DNA of 64,000 bases from Motilibacter deserti (GCF_011250635.1 NZ_JAANNP010000004.1:124001-188000); one strand, 5' to 3'. Counted from the first letter of the stretch, positions 27,198 through 35,911 are shown. The notes: generated by a model not told the origin, from the letters alone. Numbers and translations: made by a program.

Positions 27198-28274
27198 TCA
27201 GTCGCGGGGGAACCTGCTGCGCGGGACCGGCACCCGGTCGAGGCCCTGCCCGGGGGCGAGAGCCGTGGTCACGCCGATCTTCCACGACGAGGACACCACC
27301 GAGGTCGAGGTGTAGGTCGTCGTGAACTTCATCGTCTTGTCGAACTTCCAGAAGTCGCAGTCGCGGCTGAATGCCTTGCGCGCCGGGTCGTAGTCCGCGC
27401 CGACCGCGCCGAAGACCTGGTAGGTGCCGTCCGGGATGCCGCGCACCGTGACCGTGCGCCCGTCGCGGACGAAGAACCGCACGACGCTCGACGTCGACCC
27501 GCGGCGCACCAGGCTGACCACCGCGTCCGCGCCGTCGTTGTCCATCGTCAGCTGGCCCCGCCCGCCGGGAGCGGCCTTGAACACGGTCCCGTTCGCCGGC
27601 CGCCGGCCTTTGTCCTTCGTCGGGGACGGCAGGAACGAGCCGAACTCGTACGCGTGGGCGGGGTCGGCCTCGGACAGCGCCCTGACCGCCCTCCTCGCCT
27701 CCAGCACCGTGTCGTCCCGGCTCATCCGAGCCCGTGCGGCCAGGCCCAGGCAGAGCTCCTGCGACCGTGCGGCGTCGGCGGTGTCCTCGAGGGCCGCGCT
27801 CAGCGCGCTGAGCGCGTCGACCACTCGGAGAGCCGCGGGAGCGACCGCTACCGGCGCATCGGCCTGCAGCAGCGCGAGGTGCTGCTCGTCCAGCTCGGAC
27901 TGCAATTGCGTGACCGCCCGGGTCACGGCCTCGGGCGTCCCCGCGGCGCGGAGCCGTTCCACCCGTCGCGCCAGCGCCCGGTCGGCCCGGTCGAGCAGGG
28001 CCTGGAACTGCCGTGGTGCCATGCCCGTGGGGGTCGGTGCGGGCACCGTTGTGTCGGCAGCCGCGGGGACGGGAGCGCTCGGGGGAGCGGCCTGCGACCC
28101 AGGGCGGACGGCGTGGTCCGTACGAGCCGCGCCGCGGTCGCCGGAGCACCCGGCCTGGGCCATAGCGGCGAGGACGAGCACAGAAGCCGCTGCTCGGCCG
28201 GCCCGTCGCCGTGTCCGGTCGCCACCTCCCGGCGCGACGTGTGCCTCGGCGACGGTCGTGCGCCTGCGGTCCAC
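27198..28274 (-). CDS. Lipoprotein with coiled helical and beta domains, unknown function
   Basis: 358 residues from the GTG at 28274, preferred because GAGG lies eight bases before it; a GTG three codons upstream is also in frame. The signal has many Arg residues, an Ala/Val core and the lipobox-like MAQAGC near residue 43. A Pro/Ala-rich linker follows. Residues 85-200 are helical (RALARRVERLRAAG, QSELDEQHLALLQ). The C-terminal 150 residues are beta-rich with VRGIPDGTYQVFGAVG, a pattern seen in carboxypeptidase-regulatory-like or surface domains. No enzyme motif is visible. It is divergent from the PRISE-like reductase gene. Confidence 0.7.
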   Translation of the reverse strand: MDRRRTTVAEAHVAPGGGDRTRRRAGRAAASVLVLAAMAQAGCSGDRGAARTDHAVRPGSQAAPPSAPVPAAADTTVPAPTPTGMAPRQFQALLDRADRALARRVERLRAAGTPEAVTRAVTQLQSELDEQHLALLQADAPVAVAPAALRVVDALSALSAALEDTADAARSQELCLGLAARARMSRDDTVLEARRAVRALSEADPAHAYEFGSFLPSPTKDKGRRPANGTVFKAAPGGRGQLTMDNDGADAVVSLVRRGSTSSVVRFFVRDGRTVTVRGIPDGTYQVFGAVGADYDPARKAFSRDCDFWKFDKTMKFTTTYTSTSVVSSSWKIGVTTALAPGQGLDRVPVPRSRFPRD

Positions 28275-28460
28275 CCTGGCCACCTCGTTCCGAGCGCGGA
28301 TTCCTCTGCTGTCCCGACGGATCGGAAGAGCCCGCGTGATACGTCAACCGCGCTTCACAAGAGCCGATTCACGAGTCGGCGTTCAGTCGTCGGGGCGCCC
28401 GACTGCAGTTGGCGGTGGTGCGCGCGAGCGACTGTCGAGGGCTGTGCCAGAGTCGTTCCC

Positions 28461-29543
28461 ATGGCATCGGAGCAGCCGACCGGAAGTGTCCTCGTCACCG
28501 GGGCCGGGGGCGTCATCGGCTCCCACGTCGTCGAGGCGTACGCCGCCCGCCCGGGCTGGACGGTCCGAGCGGTGAGCAGGCGCCGCCCCGCGTACCTCGA
28601 CGGCCTCGGCACCGCCGAGCACCTGCCCGTCGACCTGTCGGACGCCGACGCCGCTCGCGTCGGCCTCGCCGCCGCCGCGGACACCACCCACCTGGTCTTC
28701 GCGGCGTACGCCGAGCAGCCCGACCTCGCGGCCCAGGTGGCGCCGAACGTCGCGCTGCTGCGCAACACCCTGGACGGCCTCGCCGCCGCGGGCGCGCCGC
28801 TGCGCCACGTGACGCTCTACCAGGGAGGCAAGGCCTACGGCGCGCACCTCGGGCACATGAAGACGCCGGCCCGCGAGGACGACCCCCGGCTGATGCCGCC
28901 GAACTTCTACTACGACCAGGAAGACCTGCTCCGGGCCGTCGCCGCCGAGCGCGGGTTCGAGGTGACGATGCTGCGGCCCGAGGCGGTCATCGGCTACGCG
29001 GTCGGCAACCCGATGAACCTGCTCATGGTGATCGCGGTGTACGCCGCGGTCAGCCGCGAGCTGGGCCTGCCGCTGCGGTTCCCCGGCACCTTCGCGGCGT
29101 ACGACGCGATGTACCAGGTGACGGACGCCGAGCTCCTGGCGCGGGCCACGGTCTGGGCGGGGGAGGAGCCGCGAGCCGCGGGGCACGTCTTCAACGTCAC
29201 CAACGGGGACCAGCTGCGCTGGCGGCACCTGTTCCCCGTGTTCGCACGGCACTTCGGCATGGACTACGCCGAGCCGCAGCCCATCAGCCTCGTCCAGCAC
29301 ATGGCCGACAAGGAGCCGCTGTGGCGGCGGATGGCCGAGCGCCACGGGCTGGTCGACACGCCGTGGGAGCACCTCGTCGGCTGGGCCTTCGGCGACTTCC
29401 TCTTCGCCTCCGGCTTCGACAACGTCTCCTCGACGATCAAGGTGCGCAAGGCCGGCTTCGCCGATTGCTACGACACCCAGGACCGGTTCCTGGAGCGGTT
29501 CGACGACCTCGTGGCGCGCCGGGTGGTCCCACCCTTCCGGTAG
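28461..29543 (+). CDS. SDR family NAD(P)-dependent oxidoreductase, PRISE-like
   Basis: 360 residues, ATG at 28461. The Rossmann motif VTGAGGVIGSHVVE starts at residue 11. HVTLYQGGKAYGAH near 112 holds the catalytic Lys. NFYYDQEDLL near 148 and MLRPEAVIGYAVGNPMN near 171 match the progesterone 5-beta-reductase / iridoid synthase (PRISE) group, which reduces activated C=C bonds using NADPH. The C-terminal part, with VFNVTNGDQLRWRHLFPVFA, is typical of that group too. The natural substrate in bacteria is generally unknown. The 177-base upstream gap separates it from the divergent lipoprotein gene. Confidence 0.87.
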   Translation: MASEQPTGSVLVTGAGGVIGSHVVEAYAARPGWTVRAVSRRRPAYLDGLGTAEHLPVDLSDADAARVGLAAAADTTHLVFAAYAEQPDLAAQVAPNVALLRNTLDGLAAAGAPLRHVTLYQGGKAYGAHLGHMKTPAREDDPRLMPPNFYYDQEDLLRAVAAERGFEVTMLRPEAVIGYAVGNPMNLLMVIAVYAAVSRELGLPLRFPGTFAAYDAMYQVTDAELLARATVWAGEEPRAAGHVFNVTNGDQLRWRHLFPVFARHFGMDYAEPQPISLVQHMADKEPLWRRMAERHGLVDTPWEHLVGWAFGDFLFASGFDNVSSTIKVRKAGFADCYDTQDRFLERFDDLVARRVVPPFR

Positions 29544-29594
29544 CCGGCGAGGGAGGCAGCTGCAGGCAGGGCGCGGCCCGCTCGCCTACGAGAA

Positions 29595-29626
29595 AGACCC
29601 TGCACGACCGGAGTCATGCAGGGTCT
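29595..29626 (-). terminator. Terminator of the tRNA-Leu gene
   Basis: A perfect ten-base stem AGACCCTGCA / TGCAGGGTCT with a 12-base loop starts five bases after the tRNA 3' end on the minus strand and continues into TTTCT. Confidence 0.8.
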
Positions 29627-29630
29627 GATG

Positions 29631-29715
29631 TGTCCGAGGGGGGACTTGAACCCCCACGCCCGATAAAGGGCACTAGCACCTCAAGCTAGCGCGTCTGCCA
29701 TTCCGCCACCCGGAC
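29631..29715 (-). tRNA. tRNA-Leu (anticodon GAG)
   Basis: 85 bases with a seven-pair acceptor stem (one G-T pair), a D-arm, an anticodon stem CTAGC/GCTAG around the loop TTGAGGT, a long variable arm, and a T-arm with GTTCAAGTC. Anticodon GAG reads CUC/CUU Leu codons. The 3' CCA is not encoded. Confidence 0.95.
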
Positions 29716-30055
29716 CTGGGTCATCACCGTCCGGAAGCGACTGACTGCAACTCGGTGCATCAGGAGCCCCCTGCGGCGACTCCAGAACAATACCAGGACG
29801 GGCGGCTGGTGCCGTACGCCCTGCCCTCGGAGGGACCGGGGGGCGTACGAGACGAGGACCGATCCCGTGACCTACAGCAGGCTCCTGCGGCGCAGCGCCA
29901 CGGCGGCGGCGTGCGTCGGGCTGGTGGCCCTGACCGCCAGCTCGCCCGTCGACGCGAGCCGCACGCTGCCCTCGGTCATGGTGCCGATGCCGCGTCAGCG
30001 GCGCAGTGGGCGGGTCGGGCCGCTCGAGCGGGCACCGGGCGGGCAGGATGACGCC
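29716..30055. other. Region between tRNA-Leu and the M20 peptidase gene
   Basis: 340 bases. From 29867 it is open and in frame with the peptidase and would encode a signal-peptide-like leader. No separate gene with its own stop was found. Confidence 0.5.
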
Positions 30056-31375
30056 GTGACCGACACGCCTGCCGCCAGCTCCGCCGAAGACGAGGTCGTG
30101 AGCCTCTGCAGCGAGCTCATCTCGATCGACACCTCGAACTACGGCGACGGGTCGGGCCCGGGGGAGCGCGTCGCCGCCGAGCGGGTCGCCGAGCTGCTCG
30201 CGGAGGTCGGGCTCGAGCCGCAGGTCTTCGAGAGCGACAAGGGCCGCGCGAGCGTCGTCGCCCGCGTGGAGGGAAGCGACCCCTCGCGCACCGATGCGCT
30301 GCTCGTCCACGGCCACCTCGACGTCGTGCCGGCGCGCCCGGAGGACTGGACGGTCCATCCGTTCGCCGGAGAGGTCCGCGACGGCTGCGTGTGGGGCCGC
30401 GGCGCCGTCGACATGAAGGACATGGACGCGATGGTGCTTGCCACCGTGCGCGCCCGGCTCCGCGAGGGACGGCGCCCGGCCCGCCCGCTCGTCCTTGCGT
30501 TCCTCGCTGACGAGGAGGCCGGCGGGGCCAAGGGTGCGCACTTCCTCGCCGACAACCACCGGGACCTGTTCGAGGGCTGCACCGAGGCGATCAGCGAGGT
30601 CGGCGGGTTCTCGACCACCGTGCGGGACCGGCGGTTCTACCTGCTGGAGACGGCCGAGAAGGGCCTGGCGTGGATGCGGCTCAAGGCCACGGGGACGGCC
30701 GGCCACGGGTCGATGGTCCACCCCGACAACGCCGTGACCGAGCTCTGCGCGGCGGTGGCCCGGCTGGGCGAGCACCAGTGGCCGGTGCGGATGACCGACA
30801 CGGTGCGGACGTTCCTCGAGGCCGTCAGCGAGGAGACGGGGATCGAGCTCGACCCGCAGGACCCGTCCGCGCTCCTGCAGGAGCTCGGGGCGATCGCCCG
30901 GATCGTCGGCGCGACGCTGCGCAACACGACCAACCCCTCAGTGCTGCGCGCGGGCTACAAGGCCAACGTCGTCCCGCAGGAGGCCACGGCCGAGGTGGAC
31001 GGCCGCTTCCTGCCGGGCTACGAGGACGAGTTCTTCGCCACCGTCGACGAGCTGCTCGGCCCGAAGATCAGCCGAGAGATGATCACCCACGACATCGCGG
31101 TCGAGACGCCGCACGGCGGGCCGCTCTGGGAGCGGATGGAGGCCGCGCTGCTGGCCGAGGACCCGGGCGCCCGGGTCGTGCCCTATGCCCTGTCCGGCGG
31201 CACCGACAGCAAGTCCTTCACCCCGCTGGGCATCACCGGCTACGGCTTCGCGCCCCTGCGGCTGCCCGCGGGCCTGGACTTCTCGGGGATGTTCCACGGC
31301 ATCGACGAGCGCGTCCCCGTCGACGCGCTGCAGTTCGGCGTCCGGGTGCTCGACCGCTTCTTCGACAGCCTCTGA
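30056..31375 (+). CDS. M20/M25/M40 family metallo-hydrolase
   Basis: 439 residues from the GTG at 30056, which gives the usual family length; an AGGA site lies about ten bases before it. Metal-binding motifs are HGHLDVVP near residue 82, GRGAVDMKD near 114, DEEAGG near 150 and MFHGIDER near 411. The dimerisation domain contains GTAGHGSM near 217. It is a cytoplasmic di-zinc peptidase or amidohydrolase related to succinyl-diaminopimelate desuccinylase and carboxypeptidase G2. Its substrate is unknown. An in-frame GTG at 29867 would add 63 residues resembling a signal peptide. The DUF5703 gene lies convergently just downstream. Confidence 0.9.
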   Translation: MTDTPAASSAEDEVVSLCSELISIDTSNYGDGSGPGERVAAERVAELLAEVGLEPQVFESDKGRASVVARVEGSDPSRTDALLVHGHLDVVPARPEDWTVHPFAGEVRDGCVWGRGAVDMKDMDAMVLATVRARLREGRRPARPLVLAFLADEEAGGAKGAHFLADNHRDLFEGCTEAISEVGGFSTTVRDRRFYLLETAEKGLAWMRLKATGTAGHGSMVHPDNAVTELCAAVARLGEHQWPVRMTDTVRTFLEAVSEETGIELDPQDPSALLQELGAIARIVGATLRNTTNPSVLRAGYKANVVPQEATAEVDGRFLPGYEDEFFATVDELLGPKISREMITHDIAVETPHGGPLWERMEAALLAEDPGARVVPYALSGGTDSKSFTPLGITGYGFAPLRLPAGLDFSGMFHGIDERVPVDALQFGVRVLDRFFDSL

Positions 31376-31382
31376 CGCGCTC

Positions 31383-31568
31383 TCACGCCGTGCGCGCCAC
31401 CCGGATCACGCGCCGGCGCAGCCAGGCCCGACGGCTGCCGTCGGCATAGAGCCGCAGCCGCCAGAGCTCCCAGTGGCCGTACTCGGCCTGCTCGGTGAGC
31501 AGACGGCGCGCGTCGCCGCGGGTCGTCCCCCGTGGCATGAACAGAACCTGTGTCTCCCACTCGCGCAC
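31383..31568 (-). CDS. DUF5703 family protein
   Basis: 61 residues from the GTG at 31568. VREWETQVLFMPRGTTR, EYGHWELWRLRLY and WLRRRVIR match the short basic proteins of DUF5703, which in actinomycetes are often found beside an M20 peptidase gene, as here. Function is unknown. It is divergent from the acidic-protein gene with 35 bases between starts, so the two share a promoter region. Confidence 0.8.
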   Translation of the reverse strand: MREWETQVLFMPRGTTRGDARRLLTEQAEYGHWELWRLRLYADGSRRAWLRRRVIRVARTA

Positions 31569-31603
31569 GCTCCCCACGATAGGGCGATGCCGGTACCGTT
31601 CGG

Positions 31604-31960
31604 ATGGTGTCCGACCCCACGAGCGCCCCGAGCGGTGCCGACGTCCGTTCCGCCGCGCACGCGCTGACCGTCGCGCTGGAGCGCCACCTGCAGGCCGTCG
31701 AGACGAGGACCGGCGAGGCGGACCCGCGCGTCTCCGCTGCGTTCGGAGAGCTGCGCGACGCGTTCCTCGACTACGAGGACGTCCTCTACGACGTCTACGA
31801 CGAGGTCGTGCCGTTCGAGATCGTCGAGGACGACGAGCTCGACGACGACGAGGACGACGAGGACGACGAGGCGGACGAGCTGGAGGACGACGAGGACGAG
31901 GAGGACTACGTCGACATCGACGAGGTCGAGGACTCGCCCGGCCGGCTCGACCGGAAGTGA
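31604..31960 (+). CDS. Highly acidic protein of unknown function
   Basis: 118 residues, ATG at 31604 followed at once by GTG. The N-terminal 55 residues are predicted helical (AAHALTVALERHLQAVETR). The C-terminal half is dominated by Asp and Glu, with runs such as DELDDDEDDEDDEADE. There is no signal peptide or membrane segment. Similar acidic-tail proteins occur in actinomycetes without assigned function, and some are labelled primosomal, which I cannot support. An acidic tail could mimic nucleic acid or bind basic partners. Only the composition is certain. Confidence 0.7.
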   Translation: MVSDPTSAPSGADVRSAAHALTVALERHLQAVETRTGEADPRVSAAFGELRDAFLDYEDVLYDVYDEVVPFEIVEDDELDDDEDDEDDEADELEDDEDEEDYVDIDEVEDSPGRLDRK

Positions 31961-31998
31961 GCACCGCGACGGGCCGCTGACTGCGGCCCGGCGCGGGC

Positions 31999-33132
31999 TC
32001 AGGGACCGGCGAGCAGCTCGGCGAGCCGCGAGCGACGCGGCCGGTACGCCACCCGGGCGACGGCGCGCGGAAGGGCCGGACCGGCCGAGGTCACGATCGA
32101 CACGTGGCGCCCGGCGGCCGCCAGGGCGGTGAGGACGAGCTCGCGGGAGAGCGCGCCGGCCGACGAGCCGGGAAGCACGAGGACGACCGCCCCCCACCGC
32201 TTGCCCGCCGCCTCCGCTACGGGAAGCGCCTCGCGGCCGAGGGCCGACGACAACGCCCGCGCGCCGGCGGGCCCCCGGGCCGACGGCGTCAGCACGCCCA
32301 CCTGCTCGGCCGGCAGACCGAAGGCACGCGGGATGGACGTGCCGACCAATTGCGCGGCGCGGACGACGGCCTGCTCGTCTGAGCCGGCCGGCACGACGAC
32401 GACCTCCCGGCCCGGGGTCGCCAGCTCGGCGGGCGCGGGGAGCTCGCCGCGGCGTACGGCGGCCTGGAGCCGGGCCAGCGGCTCGGGTACGCCGGGGTCG
32501 GCGCCCGCCTCGACCTCCTCGACCTCGACCAGCCCCGAGCGCACCAGGTCGCGCAGCACCTGCCCGGTGGCGCCGGGCAGCAGCGCGGGGTCGCCGGCCA
32601 GCACCAGCTCCTCGCCGTCCTCGACCTCTGCGGCCAGGTCGCGCAGGGCGGCCGCGTCGAGCCGCTCGGCGTCGTCGGCGCGGGCCGCTGCGGCTCCCCG
32701 ACCGGCTGCGGCGGCACGCGCCGCCCCGGCCGGGCCGACCACGCAGCGCACACCCCCGCCGGTGACGAGCAGGCGCTCAACCTCCTCGGCGGCCTCCTCC
32801 TCGACGAGCGCCAGGCCGGTCAGCGCCAGCGCCCCCTCGGCGGGTGCGACCACGCCGCCGAGGTCGGCCGCTGCCGCCACCGCCGCGGCCGGGTCCGGCA
32901 CCTCGAGCGCGGCCAGCGCCGACCTGAGCACGAGCTCGGGGGACCAGGTGTGCCCGTCCCGGGCGGCCCGGACGAGCAGCCACTCGACCAGGGCCACGCC
33001 GCGGCGCGGGTCGTCCGGCCGTACGCCGGACTCCGCCGCGGCCGCGTCCGCCCGGCGCGGGCTGCCGCCGGGCGCGGCCAGGGCTTCGGCCCACGGCCCG
33101 TCGACGGCGTAGGCGTGCTCGAAGGGCGACAG
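31999..33132 (-). CDS. RecD/UvrD-C-like helicase-domain protein with degenerate P-loop
   Basis: The part from the GTG at 32997 is 332 residues. Coding character continues upstream in the same frame (PFEHAYAVDGPWAEAL) to the stop of the aldo/keto reductase, with no ATG, GTG or TTG. A CTG at 33132 with GAGG seven bases before it would give 377 residues and is my preferred start. A segment RCVVGPAGAARAA sits where a Walker A loop would be but lacks GKT/S. LVLAGDPALLP resembles the following helicase motif. The C terminus (PAEQVGVLTPSARGPAG, HVSIVTSAGPALPRAV) matches the last domain of RecD-like helicases. It is probably a non-catalytic helicase relative. It pairs with the reductase gene as in other actinomycetes. 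Confidence 0.62.
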   Translation of the reverse strand: MSPFEHAYAVDGPWAEALAAPGGSPRRADAAAAESGVRPDDPRRGVALVEWLLVRAARDGHTWSPELVLRSALAALEVPDPAAAVAAAADLGGVVAPAEGALALTGLALVEEEAAEEVERLLVTGGGVRCVVGPAGAARAAAAGRGAAAARADDAERLDAAALRDLAAEVEDGEELVLAGDPALLPGATGQVLRDLVRSGLVEVEEVEAGADPGVPEPLARLQAAVRRGELPAPAELATPGREVVVVPAGSDEQAVVRAAQLVGTSIPRAFGLPAEQVGVLTPSARGPAGARALSSALGREALPVAEAAGKRWGAVVLVLPGSSAGALSRELVLTALAAAGRHVSIVTSAGPALPRAVARVAYRPRRSRLAELLAGP

Positions 33133-33144
33133 CGGGGGGCCTCG

Positions 33145-34119
33145 TCAGTCCTCGGCCGTGCCGCCGGGGGCGGACACGTCGTCGAGCGCCTCGCGGATGG
33201 CGTCGGGCAGCACGACGTCCTCGGCGGACAGCGACCCGCGCAGCTGGGCGGCCGTACGCGCCCCGACGACCGCTGACGCCACGCCGGGGCGGTCCCTGGC
33301 CCAGGACAGCGCCACCTCGACCGGCGAGACCCCGAGCCCGTCGGCGGCCGTGACCACGGCATCCACGACCGAGCGCGAGCGGCGGCCGAAATAGGCCTCG
33401 ACGAACGGGGCGAAGTGCGCAGACGCCCCGCGCGAGTCGCCCGGGACCCCCGAGCGGTACTTCCCGGTGAGCACGCCGCGGCCGAGGGGGGACCAGCACA
33501 GGACCCCGACGCCGAGGGCGCGCGCCGCCGGCACGGCCTCGGCCTCGACGGCACGGGCGAGCAGGGAGTACTCCACCTGGTTGGACACGATCGGCGCGCG
33601 GCGGGCGGCCTCCTGCAGGGTCACCGCGCGCGCGAGCTGCCAGCCCGAGTAGTTCGAGACCCCGACGTAGCGGGCGCGGCCCGTCGAGACCGCGTGCTCG
33701 AGCGTGCCGAGCACCTCCTCGATGGGCACGTCGTCGCTCCAGACGTGCACCTGCCAGAGGTCGACGTGGCCCACCCCGAGCCGCTGCAGCGAGGTGTCCA
33801 GCTGGGCGAGCAGGCCGCGGCGCGACGTGTCGACGTAGCCCCGGCCGCCCCGGCGCCCGATCCCGCCCTTGGTCGCGAGCACGAGCCGGTCGCGGTTCCC
33901 GGACTGGCCGAGCAAGCCCTCGAGGACCTGCCCGAGGATCTGCTCCGCGGCGCCTTCGGCGTAGGACGGGGCGGTGTCCACGAGCGTGCCGCCCGCGTCC
34001 ACGAAGGCGCGCAGCTGGTCGGACGCCTCGTGCTCGTCGGTGTCCCGGCCCCAGGTCATGGTCCCGAGGCCGAGCCGCGACACCCGCAGCCCGCTCCGCC
34101 CGACGTACCGCTCTTCCAC
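33145..34119 (-). CDS. Aldo/keto reductase
   Basis: 324 residues from the GTG at 34119. The (beta/alpha)8 fold motifs are present: LGLGTMTWG near residue 16, DTAPSYAEGAAE near 48 with the catalytic Tyr, ATKGG near 81 with the Lys, and DLWQVHVW near 119 with the His. NADPH-binding residues lie near SWARDRPGVASAVVGAR at about 272. It is a cytoplasmic NADPH-dependent carbonyl reductase of unknown substrate, similar to the AKR11/12 voltage-channel-beta-like branch. Its TGA stop is followed in the same frame by the RecD-like gene. It is divergent from uppP. Confidence 0.9.
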   Translation of the reverse strand: MEERYVGRSGLRVSRLGLGTMTWGRDTDEHEASDQLRAFVDAGGTLVDTAPSYAEGAAEQILGQVLEGLLGQSGNRDRLVLATKGGIGRRGGRGYVDTSRRGLLAQLDTSLQRLGVGHVDLWQVHVWSDDVPIEEVLGTLEHAVSTGRARYVGVSNYSGWQLARAVTLQEAARRAPIVSNQVEYSLLARAVEAEAVPAARALGVGVLCWSPLGRGVLTGKYRSGVPGDSRGASAHFAPFVEAYFGRRSRSVVDAVVTAADGLGVSPVEVALSWARDRPGVASAVVGARTAAQLRGSLSAEDVVLPDAIREALDDVSAPGGTAED

Positions 34120-34277
34120 GGGCGGCGAGCCTAGCCGCCCGCCGCGCGGCGAGGCACGCGCACACGATCTCGGCGGTTAGGGTCCCTGGGACCGACGAGG
34201 AGGCGACGCGCGGCCGGCGCGTGCCGGGCGTCGGGGAGCCGCGCCGACGGAGCCGGCGCGAGAGAGGGAGAGCGGGC

Positions 34278-35114
34278 TTGAGCCTGATCGGCTGGGGCGA
34301 GGCGGCAGTCCTCGGTGTCGTGCAAGGTCTGACCGAGTTCCTCCCGATCTCGAGCAGTGCCCACCTGCGCATCTCGGCGGAGCTGTTCGGCTGGGAGGAC
34401 CCGGGCGCCGCGTTCACAGCCGTGACGCAGCTCGGGACCGAGACCGCGGTGCTGGTCTACTTCGCCAAGGACATCGCCCGGATCCTCAAGGCCTGGTTCC
34501 GCTCCCTGCGCGACAAGCAGATGCGCGCCGACCCCGACGCCCGCCTCGGCTGGCTCGTCCTCGTCGGGACGCTGCCGATCGGCGTGCTCGGCCTGCTCCT
34601 GCAGCACCCGATCGAGTCGGCGTTCCGCTCGCTCTGGCTCATCGGCGCGACGTTGATCGGCTTCGGCCTCGTCCTCGGCTACGCGGACAAGGTCGCCCGC
34701 AACGCCAAGCCGTTGGAGAAGCTCACGCTGCGTGACGGCATCCTCTGCGGGTTCGCGCAGGCGCTCGCCCTCGTCCCCGGCGTCTCGCGGTCCGGGGGCA
34801 CGATCAGCGCGGCGCTGCTGCTGGGCTACAAGCGCGAGGCCGCCGCCCGCTTCTCGTTCCTGCTGGCCATCCCGGCGGTGCTCGCGTCCGGGCTCTTCGA
34901 GCTCAAGGACATCGCCTCGGGCGAGGCGCCGGTCGAGTGGGGGCCGACCATCCTCGCGACGGTCATCGCCGGGCTCGTCGGCTTCGCCGTCATCGCCTGG
35001 TTCCTGCGCTACATCTCCAAGGGGTCCTTCCGCCCGTTCGTCGTCTACCGGATCCTGCTCGGGCTCGGCGTCTTCGCGCTGCTCGCCGCGGGGGTCATCG
35101 AGGCCAAGCCCTGA
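34278..35114 (+). CDS. uppP: Undecaprenyl-diphosphate phosphatase
   Basis: 278 residues from the TTG at 34278, which has GGGAGAG a few bases upstream and gives the normal family length. It is a multi-pass membrane enzyme (BacA/UppP) that dephosphorylates undecaprenyl diphosphate to recycle the lipid carrier for peptidoglycan synthesis; extra copies give bacitracin resistance. The two catalytic signatures are TEFLPISSSAHL near residue 17 and PGVSRSGGTI near 166. About eight hydrophobic helices are visible. It begins a same-strand block with histidine phosphatase, DUF3090, SCO1664-like and mshC genes. Confidence 0.94.
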   Translation: MSLIGWGEAAVLGVVQGLTEFLPISSSAHLRISAELFGWEDPGAAFTAVTQLGTETAVLVYFAKDIARILKAWFRSLRDKQMRADPDARLGWLVLVGTLPIGVLGLLLQHPIESAFRSLWLIGATLIGFGLVLGYADKVARNAKPLEKLTLRDGILCGFAQALALVPGVSRSGGTISAALLLGYKREAAARFSFLLAIPAVLASGLFELKDIASGEAPVEWGPTILATVIAGLVGFAVIAWFLRYISKGSFRPFVVYRILLGLGVFALLAAGVIEAKP

Positions 35115-35132
35115 CCTCGGCCTGCACGTAGG

Positions 35133-35900
35133 GTGACGACCGTGACCACGGTCCTGCTTGTACGCCACGGCCGCACGACGGCCAACACCTCCGGCGTCCT
35201 CGCCGGCTGGTCGGAGGGCATCGCCCTGGACGGCACGGGGCAGGCCCAGGCGGCGGCGCTGCACGATCGGCTGGCCGGTGTGCCGCTGGCCGCGGCGGTC
35301 ACGAGCCCGCTGCAGCGGTGCCTCGAGACCGCTTCCGCCGTGCTCGCGGGGCGTGGCCTCGAGCCCCGCGTCGACGACCGGCTGGGCGAGTGCCGCTACG
35401 GCGACTGGACGGGCAAGGAGATCAAGACGCTCGCCAAGGACCCGCTTTGGAAGGTCGTGCAGAGCCACCCGAGCGCCGTCACCTTCCCCGGAGGTGAGTC
35501 GCTGCGCGCCGTGCAGGCCCGCGCCGTCGACGCGGTCCGCGACACGTCCGCGCAGCTCGGCCCGGACGCCGTCTGGGCCGCGTTCTCCCACGGTGACGTC
35601 ATCAAGGCGGTCCTCGCCGACGCGCTCGGCATGCACCTCGACGCGTTCCAGCGGATCGTCGTGGACCCGTGCTCGGTGTCGGTGGTCAGCTACACCGAGC
35701 AGCGGCCGTTCGTGCTGCGGATGAACGACACCGGGGGCGACCTGTCCTGGCTCGCTCCGCCGAAGAAGCGCGGGCGGCGGCGCAAGGCCTCCAGCGACGC
35801 CGTCGTGGGTGGGGGCGCCGGGCTGACCGGGCCCGTCGATGCGCCCACCCAGGCCGCCGAAGATCGCGGGGACGGCCAGCCCCCGGCGCCGAGCGCATAG
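35133..35900 (+). CDS. Histidine phosphatase family protein (MSMEG_4193-type)
   Basis: 255 residues from the GTG at 35133; a GTG three codons later is also possible. LLVRHGRTTANT near residue 8 holds the phosphohistidine, LGECRYGDWTGKE near 88 is typical of phosphoglycerate-mutase-like phosphatases, and SHGDVIKAVL near 151 is the second His motif. The C-terminal 45 residues are basic, then Pro/Ala-rich, and probably disordered. The actinobacterial subfamily is named after MSMEG_4193 and is nearly always followed by DUF3090 and SCO1664-like genes, as here. The substrate is unknown. Confidence 0.9.
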   Translation: MTTVTTVLLVRHGRTTANTSGVLAGWSEGIALDGTGQAQAAALHDRLAGVPLAAAVTSPLQRCLETASAVLAGRGLEPRVDDRLGECRYGDWTGKEIKTLAKDPLWKVVQSHPSAVTFPGGESLRAVQARAVDAVRDTSAQLGPDAVWAAFSHGDVIKAVLADALGMHLDAFQRIVVDPCSVSVVSYTEQRPFVLRMNDTGGDLSWLAPPKKRGRRRKASSDAVVGGGAGLTGPVDAPTQAAEDRGDGQPPAPSA

Positions 35901-35911
35901 GCTTGCCCGCC

